Shown piece after piece: positions 42,257 to 49,726 of a DNA stretch of 64,000 nucleotides; position 1 is the first letter of the stretch; the number at the start of each line of letters is the position of its first letter. Source of the DNA: Myxococcus landrumus (GTDB taxonomy: Bacteria > Myxococcota > Myxococcia > Myxococcales > Myxococcaceae); assembly GCF_017301635.1 (NCBI RefSeq), contig NZ_CP071091.1, positions 8,114,501 through 8,178,500 of the forward strand. Direction: 5' to 3'. The position numbers were made by a program, and so were the translations under genes. The notes under the pieces are model-generated. The model did no database searches. It was given only the letters and a program-made list of their open reading frames with translations, and had not been told where the DNA came from.

Positions 42257-44287
42257 ATGGCATGCGGACACTGCGCGGTGGAGCATCCAGCGGGAACGAG
42301 CTGTCCCGCGGTTCCGTCTCTGGAGGGGCAGCATCACGGGCCCCTGGTGCTGCGCGGCGCCGTGGGCGTGGGGACGCTCGGCACGGTGTATCGGGCCGAG
42401 CATGGGCCTTCGGGTCATCTCTTCGCGGTGAAGGTGCTGCACCCGAGGCTGGCGGTGCAGCCGGCGGTGAAGGCCGCGTTCCTCGAGGAGGCGCGGCGGC
42501 TGCGCGCCTTGCGGCATCGCCATGTGGCGCGGGTGTTGGATGCGCGCCCGGGGCCGCTGGGATTGCCGTGCCTGTTGATGGAGTACGTGGAGGGGGAGGC
42601 CTTCTCGCGCCTGCCCGTTCCGCTCGTGCCCGGGGCGGCGGTGGGGTTGCTGGCGCAGGTGCTGGAGGCGTTGGAGGCCGCGCATGCACGAGGGCTGGTG
42701 CACGGCGGCTTGTCGGCGGAGTGCCTGCGGCTCACGCGGGACTCGCGCGTGAAGGTGCTCGGCTTCGGGTCGCGCGCGGTGTTGTCCGCGAGGCTCACGC
42801 CGAGGGAGCGCGCGTGCGGGATGGTGGTGGGCTCGCCGTCGTTCCTCGCCCCCGAGCAGTGGGCGGGGCGCGCGGTGGATGCGCGCACGGATGTGTATGC
42901 GTTGGGGGTGGTGGGGTATCTGCTCGTGACGGGGCGGCTGCCGTTCGGGTTCGGGCGCGTGGGGGCGATGTCACCGGTGGAGCCGCGTGTGTTGGCGCCG
43001 CGTGTTCCGCCCGCGCTCTCGGCGGTGTTGCTGCGTGCGCTGGCGGAGCGTCCGGAGGAGCGGTTCGAGGATGCGCGCGCGTTCCGTGAGGCGCTGCTCG
43101 ATGGGGTGGGGAGGGCGACGGCGCGGACGCGCACGTTGAGGGGCGATGTCTCCCTCTTCGGAGACGTGATGCCCGAGGACGGAGCGACGCCGATGCACGC
43201 GGCGCTGCGGGACGTAGCGCATGTGCAGGATGCGATGCGCCGAGCCGCCGCATCGCATGAGCTGTCGACACGCGACGGGACAGCCGAAGCGCCTGCGTCA
43301 CGACACGGGACAGGGTCGTCGAGAGACTCGAAGGACAGTGCTTGCGCGCCGGTGGGCACGAGGGGGCTCTCGATGTTGGACGCATCTCCGGGGGGCGCCA
43401 CGGAACCACTCCGTGTCCGATTGGGCCTGGCTCCGGACGCGGAGTTTGTGCCCGTGAAGGTGAGCGAGGTGACGGTGGAAGGGTTCTTCGCCGCGTGGGC
43501 GGGGCCATTACCCCCCTTGGCGGCGCAGCTCCCCGTGGAGCTGTCCTTGGGTGGGCGCATGGTGGCCTGTGATTGCGACGTGGTCCGTCATGTCACGCGC
43601 GAAGAAGCGCGCTTGGGGAACGGCATCCGCGGGCTCTACGTGCAGTTCGCGAGCGAGGCCGCGCGCCGGTTGCTCGCGCGGGTGCTGGGCGTGAGTGTGA
43701 CGCTCGAGGACCGGGACGGAGAGCCCGTGCCGGATGTGGAAGTGGCGCGGCTGTTGTCCTGCGCGGCGGAGACCGTGGAGGACCCCTACGCGTTGTTGGG
43801 GGTTTCTCCCGGCGAGGACTTCGAGGGCGTGCGTCGTCGGGCAAGTGAGGCCCGGGCGCGGTTGAGCCGGTTGGGGCAGCGGATGCTTCCCGCGAGCCAG
43901 CGTCGGGCATTGGAGTCCTTGTGCTCGCGGGTGGAGGCGGCGGAGAGGCTGCTCGCGGAGCCCATGACTCGACTGGGCTTCGATGCGGGACGGGGGAACC
44001 TGGCTGGGGTGGAGCGGTGCCTGGAAGCGGGGCTCGCGGATGAGCGGGTGGCGCCGCTGCGCAAGGCGTTCCTGGAGGCGCGACCGCTGGCGGAGTCTCG
44101 GGCCCGGTCGTTGTTCGTGCAGGGGCAGGCCTTGGAGGCACACGACGCGCCGGAATCCGCGCTGCGGCAGTATGCCGAGGCCCTGTCGCTGGACCCGCTC
44201 AACTTGAGCTGGCTGCGGCACTACCAAGGACTTCGCGGGAGCATTCGCACGCTGATTCCGAGCCCCTCGGGTGCGGCGATGCAGTGA
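42257..44287 (+). CDS. Pseudokinase with PilZ-like, J-like and TPR segments
   Basis: A 676-residue cytosolic protein. After a Cys-rich N-terminus (MACGHCAVEHPAGTSC, a possible zinc site), a kinase fold covers about residues 30-290. The ATP Lys59 is kept (FAVKVLHP), but HRD is HGG (149-151) and DFG is GFG (169-171), so phosphotransfer is unlikely. Residues about 385-495 resemble a PilZ barrel (SEVTVEGFFAAW, GIRGLYVQFAS) without clear c-di-GMP Arg motif. EDPYALLGVSPGEDFEGVRR opens a DnaJ-like helix pair without HPD, and TPR-like helices close the protein. Probably a scaffold or sensor. Confidence 0.75.
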   Translation: MACGHCAVEHPAGTSCPAVPSLEGQHHGPLVLRGAVGVGTLGTVYRAEHGPSGHLFAVKVLHPRLAVQPAVKAAFLEEARRLRALRHRHVARVLDARPGPLGLPCLLMEYVEGEAFSRLPVPLVPGAAVGLLAQVLEALEAAHARGLVHGGLSAECLRLTRDSRVKVLGFGSRAVLSARLTPRERACGMVVGSPSFLAPEQWAGRAVDARTDVYALGVVGYLLVTGRLPFGFGRVGAMSPVEPRVLAPRVPPALSAVLLRALAERPEERFEDARAFREALLDGVGRATARTRTLRGDVSLFGDVMPEDGATPMHAALRDVAHVQDAMRRAAASHELSTRDGTAEAPASRHGTGSSRDSKDSACAPVGTRGLSMLDASPGGATEPLRVRLGLAPDAEFVPVKVSEVTVEGFFAAWAGPLPPLAAQLPVELSLGGRMVACDCDVVRHVTREEARLGNGIRGLYVQFASEAARRLLARVLGVSVTLEDRDGEPVPDVEVARLLSCAAETVEDPYALLGVSPGEDFEGVRRRASEARARLSRLGQRMLPASQRRALESLCSRVEAAERLLAEPMTRLGFDAGRGNLAGVERCLEAGLADERVAPLRKAFLEARPLAESRARSLFVQGQALEAHDAPESALRQYAEALSLDPLNLSWLRHYQGLRGSIRTLIPSPSGAAMQ

Positions 44288-44690
44288 GCCCCCACGCTCC
44301 TCCACGCGGCCCTAGGACATCCAGGCTTACCTGGGTGTCACGCCGCATCGGGCTTTTCGGCGGGCACGCTCGCCATGCCCCCTGACCGCTGCGTGCGGAA
44401 CGCGGCGGCGCTTCTTCCGCCATGTCCTTGCCCCCCTTGGAGACGCCATCTCCTCCTCTCAGAGGATGGGGGTGCGCCAAGGGGGTGTCCGTCCCCGCCC
44501 TGCTGACTGCCCGACAGGCGGGCACAACCAGGGGTTGATTGGCACCCCAGGGACTTGCTGAGTGCCGGACGGTGTCCTGTTCAGCGGGGCGCGAGTCCCC
44601 CTCGCCGGGTGCCGGGAAGGCCGGTGCTCGTGTAGAGTCCGCCGCCCTTCGTCATGCCCTCGGATGCCTTGGAGGGCGGGGACACCTTCA
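44288..44690. other. Intergenic region (403 bp) with nested stem-loops and no gene seen
   Basis: Besides the terminator at its start, this region holds a second, larger structure at 44432-44485: CCCCCTTGG pairs with CCAAGGGGG (9 bp), enclosing a smaller CCTC-TCA-GAGG hairpin and CCAT/ATGG arms. It lies about 205 bases before the phosphomannomutase start and could be a leader RNA, an operator or a small RNA. No open frame in it looks coding. Confidence 0.4.
44316..44339 (+). terminator. Terminator hairpin after the pseudokinase gene
   Basis: GACATCCAGG and CCTGGGTGTC form a 10-bp stem (one U-G pair) with a CTTA tetraloop, 29 bases after the stop. No T-run. Confidence 0.5.
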
Positions 44691-46061
44691 ATGAACGCGC
44701 ATATCTTCCGCGAGTACGACATCCGAGGTCTGGTCGACAAGGACCTCACGGCCGAGGTGGTGGAGCTGCTGGGCAAGGGCCTGGGCACCATCATCCGGCG
44801 CAAGGGCGGCCGCTTCATCGCCGTGGGCCGCGACTGCCGTGAGTCGTCCACCCGCTTCCGCGACTCGCTCTGTGCCGGCCTGACGTCCACCGGCCTGAAT
44901 GTCTACGACGTGGGCGTGGTGCCCACGCCGCTCACGTACTTCGCCGCCAACACCCTGCCGGTGGATGGCCTGGCCATGATTACCGGCAGCCACAACCCGC
45001 CGGAGTACAACGGCTTCAAGATTGGCGCCGGGAAGACCACCTTCCACAGCCACGAAATCCAGGCGCTGCGCAAGCTCATCGAGGCCGCCGACTTCGAGGT
45101 CTCCGCCACGCGCGGCACCGTCACCCCCTTCGACATCATCACCCCCTACAACCACTTCGTCCGGCAGACGGTGAAGGTGGGCCGCAAGGGGATGCGCATC
45201 GTCATCGACGCGGGCAACGGCACCGGCGGCGCCATCGCGGTCCCCCTCTTCGAGAGCATGGGCTTCGACGTGGTGCCCCTGTTCTGCGAGATGGACGCGA
45301 CGTTCCCCAACCACCACCCGGACCCCACGGTGGTGGAGAACCTCCAGGACCTCATCGCCGCGGTGAAGCGCGAGAAGGCCGAGGTCGGCATCGCCTACGA
45401 CGGCGACAGCGACCGCATCGGCGTCATCGACGACCAGGGCAACATCCTCTGGGGCGACCAGCTCATGGTCCTCTTCAGTCGCTACGTGCTGAAGGACAGC
45501 CCGGGCGCGGCCATCGTCGGCGAGGTGAAGTGCAGCTACACGCTGTACGACGACATCGCCAAGCGCGGCGGCAAGCCCGTGATGTGGAAGGCGGGCCACT
45601 CGCTCATCAAGGCGAAGATGAAGGAGGAGCACGCGGAGCTGGCCGGAGAGATGAGCGGCCACATCTTCTTCAAGAACCGCTACTACGGCTTCGACGACGC
45701 GGTGTACTCGTCCGCGCGCCTCCTGGAGATTCTCACCCACGAGAAAGAGAAGCTCTCCGAGCTGCTCGCCGACGTGCCGAAGACCTACGCCAGCCCCGAG
45801 CTGCGCTTCGACACGAAGGAAGAGAAGAAGTTCGAGATGGTCAAGCGCGCCACCGAGTGGCTGCGCGCCGCGGGCCACGACATCATCGACGTGGATGGCG
45901 TGCGCGTGACGTTCCCGGATGGCTGGGGCCTGATTCGCGCCTCCAACACGCAGCCCATCCTGGTGCTGCGCTTCGAGGCCAACACGCCCGAGCGCTTGAA
46001 GGAAATCCAGGCGCTCATCGAAGGCACCGTGGCTCGCGTCCAGCGCGAAGTCGGAGGGTGA
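44691..46061 (+). CDS. Phosphomannomutase/phosphoglucomutase
   Basis: A 456-residue hexose phosphomutase of the AlgC/ManB type converting hexose-6-P to hexose-1-P. The phosphorylated Ser100 is in ITGSHNPPEYNGFK, the metal loop is AYDGDSDRIG and the sugar-binding loop is GEMSGHIFFKNR. FREYDIRG at the N-terminus is typical. With manC it would supply GDP-mannose; with UTP-dependent enzymes elsewhere also UDP-glucose. GGAGGG precedes the start somewhat far off (14 bases). It is followed by an FMN reductase gene two bases on. Confidence 0.95.
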   Translation: MNAHIFREYDIRGLVDKDLTAEVVELLGKGLGTIIRRKGGRFIAVGRDCRESSTRFRDSLCAGLTSTGLNVYDVGVVPTPLTYFAANTLPVDGLAMITGSHNPPEYNGFKIGAGKTTFHSHEIQALRKLIEAADFEVSATRGTVTPFDIITPYNHFVRQTVKVGRKGMRIVIDAGNGTGGAIAVPLFESMGFDVVPLFCEMDATFPNHHPDPTVVENLQDLIAAVKREKAEVGIAYDGDSDRIGVIDDQGNILWGDQLMVLFSRYVLKDSPGAAIVGEVKCSYTLYDDIAKRGGKPVMWKAGHSLIKAKMKEEHAELAGEMSGHIFFKNRYYGFDDAVYSSARLLEILTHEKEKLSELLADVPKTYASPELRFDTKEEKKFEMVKRATEWLRAAGHDIIDVDGVRVTFPDGWGLIRASNTQPILVLRFEANTPERLKEIQALIEGTVARVQREVGG

Positions 46062-46062
46062 C

Positions 46063-46614
46063 ATGACGGCGCCTCGCATCCTCGCCATCAGTGGGACGCT
46101 GCGCACGGATGGCTTCAACAGACACCTTCTGGCGGCGGGGGTGGCGAAGGCGCGGGAGCTGGGCGCGGACGTGGATGTCCTGGACCTGAAGCTCCTGAAC
46201 CTCCCCATCTACGACGGGGATGTGGAGGCTCAAGGGCTGCCCGCGTCCGTGGTGGAGCTGCGTGAGCGCGTGGCGCAAGCGCAGGGCTTCCTCATCTCCA
46301 GCCCGGAGTACAACTCGTCCATTCCCGGCGGCCTGAAGAACGCCATCGACTGGGCCTCCCGGGCGCCGGGCAAGCGCTTCCAGGGGAAGTGGGCCGCCAT
46401 CATGGGCGCCACGCCAGGCCCCTTCGGCACCGCGCGCATGCAGCCGCACCTGCGTCAGGTGTTGTCCTCGACGGGGGCGCTGGTGCTGCCCACCCAGATG
46501 CATGTGGCGCGGGCCTCGGAGGCCTTCTCTCCCGAGGGCGCGCTGAAGGACCCGGCCCGGCAGCGGGAAGTGGACGCGCTGGTCGCGGAGTTGGTGGCGC
46601 GGGTGAAGGGCTGA
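46063..46614 (+). CDS. NADPH-dependent FMN reductase (flavodoxin fold)
   Basis: A 183-residue NAD(P)H:flavin/quinone reductase of the YieF/ChrR group. The FMN phosphate loop is ISGTLRTDGFNRHL; SSPEYNSSIPGGLKNAIDW is the isoalloxazine-binding signature and GATPGPFGTARMQPHLRQ the third loop. It starts two bases after the phosphomutase stop and is co-transcribed with it; the functional link is not obvious. Confidence 0.92.
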   Translation: MTAPRILAISGTLRTDGFNRHLLAAGVAKARELGADVDVLDLKLLNLPIYDGDVEAQGLPASVVELRERVAQAQGFLISSPEYNSSIPGGLKNAIDWASRAPGKRFQGKWAAIMGATPGPFGTARMQPHLRQVLSSTGALVLPTQMHVARASEAFSPEGALKDPARQREVDALVAELVARVKG

Positions 46615-46628
46615 GAAAGGACACCGCC

Positions 46629-47561
46629 GTGGCAACGCTTGGAATCGACCTGGGGGGGACGTTCGCCCGGGCCGCCGTGGTGGATGAGGCGGGGAAGATG
46701 CTCGCGTCGGCCAAGGTGGCCCTGGCCGAGCGCAGCCCCTCCAGCGTGGTGGAGACCATCGCCGAGGCGGCGTCCGCGGCGGTGCGCTCCGCGGGCGTCA
46801 TCGTGGATGCCTGTGGCGTGGGGGCGGCCGCGCAGATTCACAAGGACTCGGGGGTGTTGTCGGTGGCCCCCAACCTGGGCTGGCGCAACGTGCCGCTGGG
46901 CCAGTTGCTCACCGACCGCCTGGGCCAGCCGGTCAAGGTGGTCAATGACTTGTCCGCCGCCGCGTGGGGTGAGCTGCACGCGGGCGCGGGGCGCGGCGCG
47001 CAGGACCTGCTGGTGGTGTTCGTGGGCTCGGGGGTGGGCAGCGCCATCATCTCCGGAGGCCGGCTGCTGGATGGTGCGGGCGGCGTGGCGGGAGAGCTGG
47101 GCCACATCAAGGTGGTGCCCGGAGGCCGGCGCTGCGGCTGCGGTGAGCAGGGCTGTCTGGAGGCCTACACGGGCGGGCACAACCTCATCGCCCAGGCGCG
47201 GGAACTCCTGGAGGCGGGAGCTTCCCCCGCACTGGCCCACCTGGTGGGAGACGACGGGGCAAAGCTGACGCCGGTGACGTTGGAGCAGGCGGCGGAAGCA
47301 GGCGACGCGGCGGCTCGGGAGGTGTATGAGCGGGCCGCGCACTTCCTGGCGTTGGCGGTGGCCAACCAGGTGACGGTGTTGAATCCCGCGCGTCTCATTC
47401 TGGGGGGAGGGGTGTTGAACCACTGCCCTGGGATTCGCCGCCGGGTGTTGGAGGGGGTGCGGGCGTGGGCGTCCCAGACGTCCCGTGAGGGGCTGCTCAT
47501 CGCCGACGCGGAGCTCGGCGACGACAGCGGCCTCATTGGTGCGGCATTGCTGGCCGCGTGA
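46629..47561 (+). CDS. ROK family sugar kinase (glucokinase-like)
   Basis: A 310-residue ROK kinase. The ATP-binding motif is GIDLGGTFARAAVVD, and the zinc-binding ROK signature CGCGEQGCLEAYTGG is complete. The phosphate-binding segment VFVGSGVGSAIISGG and the catalytic Asp in VKVVNDLSAAAW are present. No N-terminal helix-turn-helix, so it is an enzyme rather than a repressor. Start GTG 46629, 14 bases after the reductase. Phosphorylates glucose or a related sugar, feeding the phosphomutase upstream. Confidence 0.92.
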   Translation: MATLGIDLGGTFARAAVVDEAGKMLASAKVALAERSPSSVVETIAEAASAAVRSAGVIVDACGVGAAAQIHKDSGVLSVAPNLGWRNVPLGQLLTDRLGQPVKVVNDLSAAAWGELHAGAGRGAQDLLVVFVGSGVGSAIISGGRLLDGAGGVAGELGHIKVVPGGRRCGCGEQGCLEAYTGGHNLIAQARELLEAGASPALAHLVGDDGAKLTPVTLEQAAEAGDAAAREVYERAAHFLALAVANQVTVLNPARLILGGGVLNHCPGIRRRVLEGVRAWASQTSREGLLIADAELGDDSGLIGAALLAA

Positions 47562-47575
47562 GAGAGGAGCCGTGA

Positions 47576-48094
47576 ATGGCGGAGTTCAAGAACCAGGTCA
47601 CCTACCGCGGACAGCCGGTGACGCTGGAGGGGGAGGGGCAGGTGCAGGTGGGGGATGTCGCGCCCGACTTCACCGCCTGGAAGGGGTTCTTTGAGTCCCA
47701 CCGCTTGTCGGAGCTGAAGGGCCAGGTCGTCGTGCTGAGCGTCGCGCCCAGCGTGGACACCAAGGTGTGCGCCATCCAGTTGCGCATGTTCAACCAGCAG
47801 GCCACGGGGCTGGGGCCGGACGTGAAGGTCTGGTACCTGAGCCTGGACCTTCCCTTCGCCCTCAACCGCTTCACCGCGGCCGAGGGAATCCAGAACGTCG
47901 CCGTGCTGTCGGACTACAAGGAGCGCGAGTTCGCGCGGAAGTACGGCCTGTACATGAAGGAGCTGGGAGTGCTGGCGCGCAGCACCTTCGTGGTGGGCCG
48001 CGATGGCCGCGTCGTCTTCCGGGAAGTCGTCCCGGAGATGATGCGCGAGCCGGACTACGACGCCGCGCTGGAAGCCGTCCGCAAGGCGCTCTGA
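47576..48094 (+). CDS. tpx: Thiol peroxidase Tpx lacking the resolving cysteine
   Basis: A 172-residue atypical 2-Cys-type peroxiredoxin by family. The peroxidatic Cys65 is in APSVDTKVC. In E. coli Tpx the resolving Cys sits in RFCGAEG; here that segment reads RFTAAEG (Thr100), and Cys65 is the only cysteine. The enzyme must therefore act as a one-Cys peroxidase reduced by an external thiol. Start ATG 47576 with GAGAGGAG upstream. It follows the ROK gene by 14 bases. Confidence 0.92.
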   Translation: MAEFKNQVTYRGQPVTLEGEGQVQVGDVAPDFTAWKGFFESHRLSELKGQVVVLSVAPSVDTKVCAIQLRMFNQQATGLGPDVKVWYLSLDLPFALNRFTAAEGIQNVAVLSDYKEREFARKYGLYMKELGVLARSTFVVGRDGRVVFREVVPEMMREPDYDAALEAVRKAL

Positions 48095-48137
48095 GTCGCG
48101 AGCGGCCCGGCCTCCCGCCGCGGGACGTCACGGCACC

Positions 48138-48542
48138 TCAGGCGGGCACCAGCCGGGCCTGCTTGAGGGCCATGAGCTGGAGGCCCGCGAAGACGGCGAC
48201 CGCCAGGGCCTGGAACACGACGAAGGCCTGTCCCCACACCGTGGGCTGGACCCAGCCCGACGCGAGCAGCGCGAAGCTGTCCACCGTCCACAGCACGTTG
48301 ATGGCGATGATAGTCCACACGAGCGAGCGCGAGACGAGCGGGCGCAGCGCGAAGAAGGCGAGCAGCGCGGCATAGGGCAGCAGGCCGCCGCCGGCGACTC
48401 GGAGCAGCGTGGCGTCGAGCCCCAGCAGCTCGCTCAGGGGGCTGGCGCCGAAGCACATCAGCGCGCCGGTGGCGCCGCTGGCGAGGCCGTCGGCGAGGAG
48501 GATGTGGCCCATCAAGGTGCGCGAAGCGGGGACGGCGTTCAT
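48138..48542 (-). CDS. Small four-helix membrane protein of unknown function
   Basis: A 134-residue protein. After a short N-terminus, four hydrophobic segments (ILLADGLASGATGALMCF, LLPYAALLAFFALRPLV, WTIIAINVLWTVDSFALL and VVFQALAVAVFAGLQLMAL) with a conserved-looking WTVDS. The family is not known to me. Start 48542 (MNAVPAS) is placed by GAGG upstream; longer frames extend into the promoter of the divergent XRE gene, 136 bases away. The arrangement suggests regulation by the XRE protein. Confidence 0.6.
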   Translation of the reverse strand: MNAVPASRTLMGHILLADGLASGATGALMCFGASPLSELLGLDATLLRVAGGGLLPYAALLAFFALRPLVSRSLVWTIIAINVLWTVDSFALLASGWVQPTVWGQAFVVFQALAVAVFAGLQLMALKQARLVPA

Positions 48543-48642
48543 GGAGGTGTCCTCTTGCGAAGCCGGCGCCGGTGAATCCGGCCGCCGTGTGAGGACACAA
48601 ATTGCGCGCCGGGGCATTTGAAGTCGATTACGCCCGAGGTAA

Positions 48643-48671
48643 TTGGAGCGCTTCCCCCGCGTTTCTAGTGT
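48643..48671 (+). promoter_or_regulatory. Promoter of the XRE gene, apparently leaderless
   Basis: TTGGAG (48643-48648), a 17-base spacer, and TAGTGT (48666-48671). The ATG lies at 48679, seven bases after the -10 box, so transcription would start at or next to the start codon. Confidence 0.5.
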
Positions 48672-48678
48672 CCGGGAC

Positions 48679-49488
48679 ATGATGATGCCGAGCCGTCCGG
48701 TGGGAGAGTTGCTGCGGGAGTGGCGCCAGCGCCGCAGCTTGAGTCAGTTGGATTTGGCGATGCGCGCGGAGGTGTCCGCGCGCCACGTGAGCTTCCTCGA
48801 GACGGGCCGTTCCTCGCCCAGCCGGGACATGCTGTTGCACCTGGCCGAGGAACTGGACGTGCCGCTGCGCGAGCGCAACGCCCTCTTGATGGCCGCGGGC
48901 TTCGCGCCCGCGTATCCGGAGAACTCGCTGGAGGAGCCTCAGATGAAGGCGGCCCGCGAGGCGGTGGAGCTGGTGCTGTCCGGGCATGAGCCGTACCCCG
49001 CGCTCGCGGTGGACCGGCACTGGCACCTCGTCACCGCGAACCGCGCGGTGGGGCTGCTGTTGGAGGGCATCCCCGCCGAGCTGCTCACGCCACCCCTCAA
49101 CGTGCTGCGCCTGAGCCTGCACCCCGAGGGCCTGGCGCCGAACATCCTCAACCTGGAGCAGTGGCGCGGGCACATCCTCGCGCGGCTCCAGCGTCAGGCG
49201 GCGGCCACGGCGGACGCGAAGCTGGCGGAGCTGCTCGTGGAGCTTCGGGGAATGGGCGGCGGCGGCGGGGTGCCCGAGGTGCCGGACTTCACCAGCATGG
49301 TGGTGCCCCTGCGCGTGCGGACGCGGCTGGGCGTGTTGTCCTTCATCAGCACGACGACGGTGTTCGGCACGCCCATGGACATCACCTTGTCGGAGCTGGC
49401 CATCGAGTCTTTCTTCCCGGCCGATGCCGCGACGGGAGAGCTGCTGCGCCAGGCCGCCGAGGCGGCGCGGCGCTCCGAGCTGTGCTGA
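48679..49488 (+). CDS. XRE-family regulator with MmyB-like ligand domain
   Basis: A 269-residue transcription factor. The N-terminal HTH (about 12-70) reads RRSLSQLDLAMRAEVSARHVSFLETGRSSPSRDML, a typical XRE helix set. Residues 95-265 resemble the MmyB-like ligand-binding domain: LVLSGHEPYPALAVDRHWHLVTANRAV, then VVPLRVRTRLGVLSFISTTTVFGTPMDITLSELAIESFFPAD. The regulated gene is probably the divergent membrane protein and possibly others. An alternative TTG at 48643 is rejected because it falls on the -35. Confidence 0.85.
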   Translation: MMMPSRPVGELLREWRQRRSLSQLDLAMRAEVSARHVSFLETGRSSPSRDMLLHLAEELDVPLRERNALLMAAGFAPAYPENSLEEPQMKAAREAVELVLSGHEPYPALAVDRHWHLVTANRAVGLLLEGIPAELLTPPLNVLRLSLHPEGLAPNILNLEQWRGHILARLQRQAAATADAKLAELLVELRGMGGGGGVPEVPDFTSMVVPLRVRTRLGVLSFISTTTVFGTPMDITLSELAIESFFPADAATGELLRQAAEAARRSELC

Positions 49489-49493
49489 TGGCC

Positions 49494-49514
49494 GGGCCCG
49501 ATTCCCCGGGGCCC
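49494..49514 (+). terminator. Possible terminator after the XRE gene
   Basis: GGGCCC at 49494-49499 and 49509-49514 form a 6-bp stem with a 9-base loop, six bases after the stop. Confidence 0.3.
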
Positions 49515-49550
49515 CGCAGCACAGCCGAGTGAAGAGAGATGAGTAGTTAA

Positions 49551-49585
49551 TTCAATTATTTCTTGAATTATTGGAAATAGTTGAA
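49551..49585. promoter_or_regulatory. AT-rich inverted repeat upstream of the P-type ATPase gene
   Basis: TTCAATTATTTC (49551-49562) and GAAATAGTTGAA (49574-49585) are inverted with 11 of 12 matches around an 11-base AT-rich centre. This is one of the few low-GC patches in the window and lies 142 bases before the ATPase start, a position for an operator or activator site. Confidence 0.45.
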
Positions 49586-49726
49586 ATGACTGCTCCTCTG
49601 TCGCGGAGCACACGGGGCGCCTGCCCTCTGCGTGGGCGGGCGTGAAGCGCGCGGACTCGCCGGACATAGCTTTTGCGTGGGGAGGAGAAGCCTCCCCTCA
49701 CCGCCGTCGCTGGCAGGGGGAGTCCC

